Position numbers and translations under genes: made by a program. Below the pieces are notes generated by a model. The model ran no database searches, had not been told where the DNA came from, and saw nothing but the letters and a program-made list of their open reading frames with translations. A stretch of DNA of 7,254 nt from contig JAEMRL010000111.1 of NCBI GenBank assembly GCA_016463385.1, forward strand, positions 1 to 7,254. Direction: 5' to 3'. Each line of letters opens with the position of its first letter. Position 1 is the stretch's first letter. The stretch comes from Thermoleophilia bacterium. GTDB lineage: Bacteria > Actinomycetota > Thermoleophilia > Miltoncostaeales > Miltoncostaeaceae. This document shows positions 5,265 through 7,254 of this stretch, piece after piece.

Positions 5265-6365
5265 CTAGGCCGAGTCGCGCAGCGCCTGGGCCTCGGGGAG
5301 CGCCTGGAGCTTCTTGAGGGTGTTGTTCTCGATCTGCCGGATGCGCTCGCGCGTGACGCCGAAGGCGCGGCCGACCTCCTCGAGCGTGCGGGGCTGCTCG
5401 CCCTGCAGCCCGAAGCGAAGCTCGATCACCTTGCGCTCGCGGTCGGGCAGCGCGTCGAGGGCCCGCAGGATGTCGGTGTGGCGCAGGTTGACCGAGGCCT
5501 CGTCGAACGGTGACGCGGCCGACTCGTCCTCGACGAAGTCGCCGAGCTCCGAGTCGCCCTCCTCACCGATCGGCTTCTCGAGGCTGACCGGCGTCTGCGC
5601 CATGCGGAGGATGTCGCGCACCTCCTCGACGCTCATCCGCAGCTCCTCGGCGATCTCCTCCGGGCGCGGCTCGCGGCCGAGGCGCTGGACCATCTGGCGC
5701 TCGAGGTGGACGACCTTGTTGAGCTTCTCGACCATGTGCACCGGGATCCGGATCGTGCGGGCCTTGTCGGCGATCGCGCGGGTCACGGCCTGGCGGATCC
5801 ACCAGGTGGCGTAGGTCGAGAACTTGAAGCCGCGGCGGTAGTCGAACTTCTCGACCGCGCGGATCAGGCCCAGGCTGCCCTCCTGGATCAGGTCGAGGAA
5901 CGACAGCCCGCGTCCCAGGTAGCCCTTGGCGATGCTCACCACCAGGCGCAGGTTGGCCTCGACCATGGCCTGCTTGGCCTGCTGGTCGCCGAGCTCGATG
6001 CGCTTGGCCAGCGCGACCTCCTGCCGCGCGGTCAGCAGCGGCACGCGGCCGATCTCGCGCAGGTAGAGCCGGAGGCTGTCGAGGCTCGACTCCACCGCCA
6101 GGTCGAGCTCGGGGGCCCGCTCGGCCCGGCCCGCGCCGCGGGCGACGACCTCGCCGTCGGCGTCCAGCACCTCGACGCCGATCTCCACCAGGTGCGAGTA
6201 GAAGTCCTCGAGCTGCTCCTTGGTGACGTCGGCGTCCTGCAGCGCCTCGACGATCTCGTCGTAGGTGAGCGCGCCGCGCTCCAGCCCGTCCGCCGCCAGG
6301 GCGCGCATCTCCTCGACGTCCGGCAGGGCGATTTCCACGACGCTGCGGGGTGCGGCGGATGCCAT
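5265..6365 (-). CDS. rpoD: RNA polymerase sigma-70 factor, primary (RpoD/SigA) type
   Basis: Promoter-recognition subunit of RNA polymerase, 366 residues. A region 1.1-like domain (about 16-70, with LTYDEIVEALQDADVTKEQL) is followed by a short acidic linker and region 1.2 (DSLRLYLREIGRVPLLTARQ, 96-115). Region 2 (about 131-205) holds the signature DLIQEGSLGLIRAV (158-171) and the -10 recognition segment KFSTYATWWIRQAVTRAI. Region 3 spans about 212-290, with the RPEEIAEEL helix and the DFVED segment of region 3.2. Region 4 (about 300-355) contains the -35 helix-turn-helix TLEEVGRAFGVTRERIRQIE. Region 1.1 and full conservation argue for the housekeeping factor; a paralogous group 2 factor is possible if the genome has a second copy. 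ATG at 6363-6365 is preceded by GAGGAAGGA (6375-6383) with a 9-nt spacer. It is convergent with the response regulator gene. Confidence 0.93.
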   Translation of the reverse strand: MASAAPRSVVEIALPDVEEMRALAADGLERGALTYDEIVEALQDADVTKEQLEDFYSHLVEIGVEVLDADGEVVARGAGRAERAPELDLAVESSLDSLRLYLREIGRVPLLTARQEVALAKRIELGDQQAKQAMVEANLRLVVSIAKGYLGRGLSFLDLIQEGSLGLIRAVEKFDYRRGFKFSTYATWWIRQAVTRAIADKARTIRIPVHMVEKLNKVVHLERQMVQRLGREPRPEEIAEELRMSVEEVRDILRMAQTPVSLEKPIGEEGDSELGDFVEDESAASPFDEASVNLRHTDILRALDALPDRERKVIELRFGLQGEQPRTLEEVGRAFGVTRERIRQIENNTLKKLQALPEAQALRDSA

Positions 6366-6413
6366 CTCTCGCGGTCCTTCCTCGGTGGGGGGAACGGACG
6401 GGAGTCGAGTGGC

Positions 6414-6419
6414 AGCATA
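6414..6419 (-). promoter_or_regulatory. Candidate -10 element of the sigma factor gene
   Basis: TATGCT on the minus strand fits TANNNT and lies 49 nt upstream of the sigma factor ATG. No good -35 is seen at the usual distance; the GC hairpin at 6431-6451 overlaps that region. Moderate to weak support. Confidence 0.3.
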
Positions 6420-6430
6420 CCGCGACGGAA

Positions 6431-6451
6431 CCCGGGCCCTCGGGGTCCGGG
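6431..6451. repeat. Strong GC-rich inverted repeat in the divergent sigma/cyclohydrolase spacer
   Basis: The arms CCCGGGCCC (6431-6439) and GGGTCCGGG (6443-6451) pair over 9 positions (one G-U wobble when read as plus-strand RNA), with a 3-nt TCG loop. It sits about 100 bp before the GTP cyclohydrolase start and just upstream of the candidate sigma factor -10. There is no following T-run on the plus strand and only TTCC on the minus strand. It could be an operator, a leader hairpin of the cyclohydrolase message, or chance in GC-rich DNA. The rest of the 188-bp spacer shows nothing else convincing. Confidence 0.4.
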
Positions 6452-6553
6452 TACGTCACAATCCTGCACGCACGGGATTTCCGGTGTGGCCGGCACGACC
6501 GGGCCGCTCCCCATCCCGCCCGGACCGGCCTCACACGACGAGAGCGAGAACGC

Positions 6554-7254
6554 ATGAGCACGACGCGGCGCAGCGTCGCCGAGGATCTCCAGGAGACCCG
6601 GCCGACCGCTCCGATCAGCCTGTCCAGCGCCGGCGTGACCCGCTCGGCGAAGGCGATCCGCATCAGCCACAACGGCACCGAGCGGCTCTTCCAGGCCGAG
6701 ATCATGTGCTTCTGCGACCTCCGGCCGGACCAGAAGGGCGCGCACATGTCGCGCTTCGAAGAGGACGTCAACGAGGCGATCGACGAGGTCGTGATCGGCC
6801 AGGCACTGCGCATCGAGGCGCTCGCCGAGCGGATCGCCGAGTCGATCATCCGCACGCAGCGCGCCCTTCGCAGCGAGGTCACGATCCGCGCGAGCTACCC
6901 CGTGGAGCGGCGCACCCCGGTGACCGACATCGCCACCCAGGAGATGTACGGCCTGATCGGCATCGCGGCGGCCAACCCCACCACCAGCCGGCGGCTGGTG
7001 GGCGTCACGGCCCAGGGGATGAACGCCTGCCCGTGCGCGCAGGGGCTGATCCGCGCCCAGGCCGAGGACGACCTGCGGGCCGACGGCTTCACCGACGACG
7101 AGATCGACCGCATCGTCGCGCTCGTCCCGGTGGCCACCCACAACCAGCGCGCCCGCGGCACCCTCTACCTCGGCGCGCCGAGCCCGGTGGACATCGACGC
7201 CGACCGCCTGATCGAGATCGTCGAGGACGGCATGTCGTCGGAGATCTACGAGCT
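6554..7254 (+). CDS. GTP cyclohydrolase, FolE2/MptA family (C-terminus cut by window edge)
   Basis: Opens the GTP ring to start pterin (folate-type) synthesis: FolE2 makes dihydroneopterin triphosphate, archaeal MptA makes the 2',3'-cyclic phosphate. 233 full codons are visible, with no stop before the right edge. The start context DLQETRPTAPISLSSAGVTR (11-30) matches the N-terminus of the family. Diagnostic segments are DQKGAHMSRF (59-68), the PVERRTPVTD strand (116-125), GMNACPCAQG (155-164) with the metal/catalytic cysteine region, PVATHNQRARGTL (192-204) with the conserved His196, and LIEIVEDGMSSEIYEL at the edge. The ACPCAQ and ATHNQR forms resemble archaeal MptA more than the CPCSKE and GAHNQR forms of typical bacterial FolE2. 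The ATG at 6554 has only a weak purine-rich stretch (GAGAGCGAGA) before it. Perhaps 20-30 residues are missing. The family is firm; FolE2 versus MptA activity is open. Confidence 0.92.
   Translation, partial: MSTTRRSVAEDLQETRPTAPISLSSAGVTRSAKAIRISHNGTERLFQAEIMCFCDLRPDQKGAHMSRFEEDVNEAIDEVVIGQALRIEALAERIAESIIRTQRALRSEVTIRASYPVERRTPVTDIATQEMYGLIGIAAANPTTSRRLVGVTAQGMNACPCAQGLIRAQAEDDLRADGFTDDEIDRIVALVPVATHNQRARGTLYLGAPSPVDIDADRLIEIVEDGMSSEIYE

Noticed and set aside
5563..6882. Minus-strand open frame spanning the sigma factor and cyclohydrolase starts
   Set aside because: It is out of frame with the sigma factor, antisense to the cyclohydrolase and crosses the divergent promoter spacer; the composition is Arg/Gly/Pro repeats with no domain.
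1..7254. Mobile elements, CRISPR arrays, tRNA/rRNA genes, toxin-antitoxin or defence genes
   Set aside because: None seen: no spaced repeat arrays, no transposase or integrase motifs, no cloverleaf-like sequences noticed on reading; every sizeable region is accounted for by phosphate-uptake or housekeeping genes.

Overview
The window is very GC-rich (about 70% by eye, not counted), with strong G/C preference at third codon positions. The genes look like a high-GC actinobacterium. The housekeeping sigma factor C-terminus, the PhoB/PhoP-type regulator and the archaeal-flavoured GTP cyclohydrolase would suit the Thermoleophilia or a neighbouring deep actinobacterial class, but that placement is inference. 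Nothing looks recently transferred: there are no insertion sequences, tRNAs, rRNAs, CRISPR arrays or phage genes.

The left part (about 1-4182, minus strand) is a high-affinity phosphate uptake operon read right to left: pstS (secreted phosphate-binding protein), a single frame encoding both membrane permeases (PstC joined to PstA), and pstB (ATPase). The genes are tightly coupled: pstS/pstCA overlap by 1 nt and pstCA/pstB overlap as ATGA. About 120 bp further on, a signal-peptide protein starts and runs off the left edge; it may be a secreted phosphatase, but only 54 codons are visible. The usual phoU and phoR are not in the window.

The 281-bp divergent spacer (4183-4463) separates pstS from a plus-strand OmpR/PhoB-family response regulator. 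It holds 11-nt-spaced direct repeats with GTTCAC or GTCAC cores, on the strand of each flanking gene. These are the expected form of PHO boxes, so the regulator probably controls the pst operon and itself. The pstS leader also carries a small hairpin just before its ribosome binding site.

The right part is housekeeping. A primary-type sigma-70 factor (minus strand) converges on the regulator with only 24 bp between them. Divergent from it, after a 188-bp spacer with a strong GC hairpin, begins a GTP cyclohydrolase of the FolE2/MptA family (plus strand, cut by the right edge), whose motifs look like the archaeal MptA branch.

Together: phosphate limitation would be sensed by an unseen kinase and relayed to the regulator, which would switch on PstS-PstCA-PstB import. 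The most unusual item is the fused PstC-PstA permease, with a possible internal start that could also release a free PstA.
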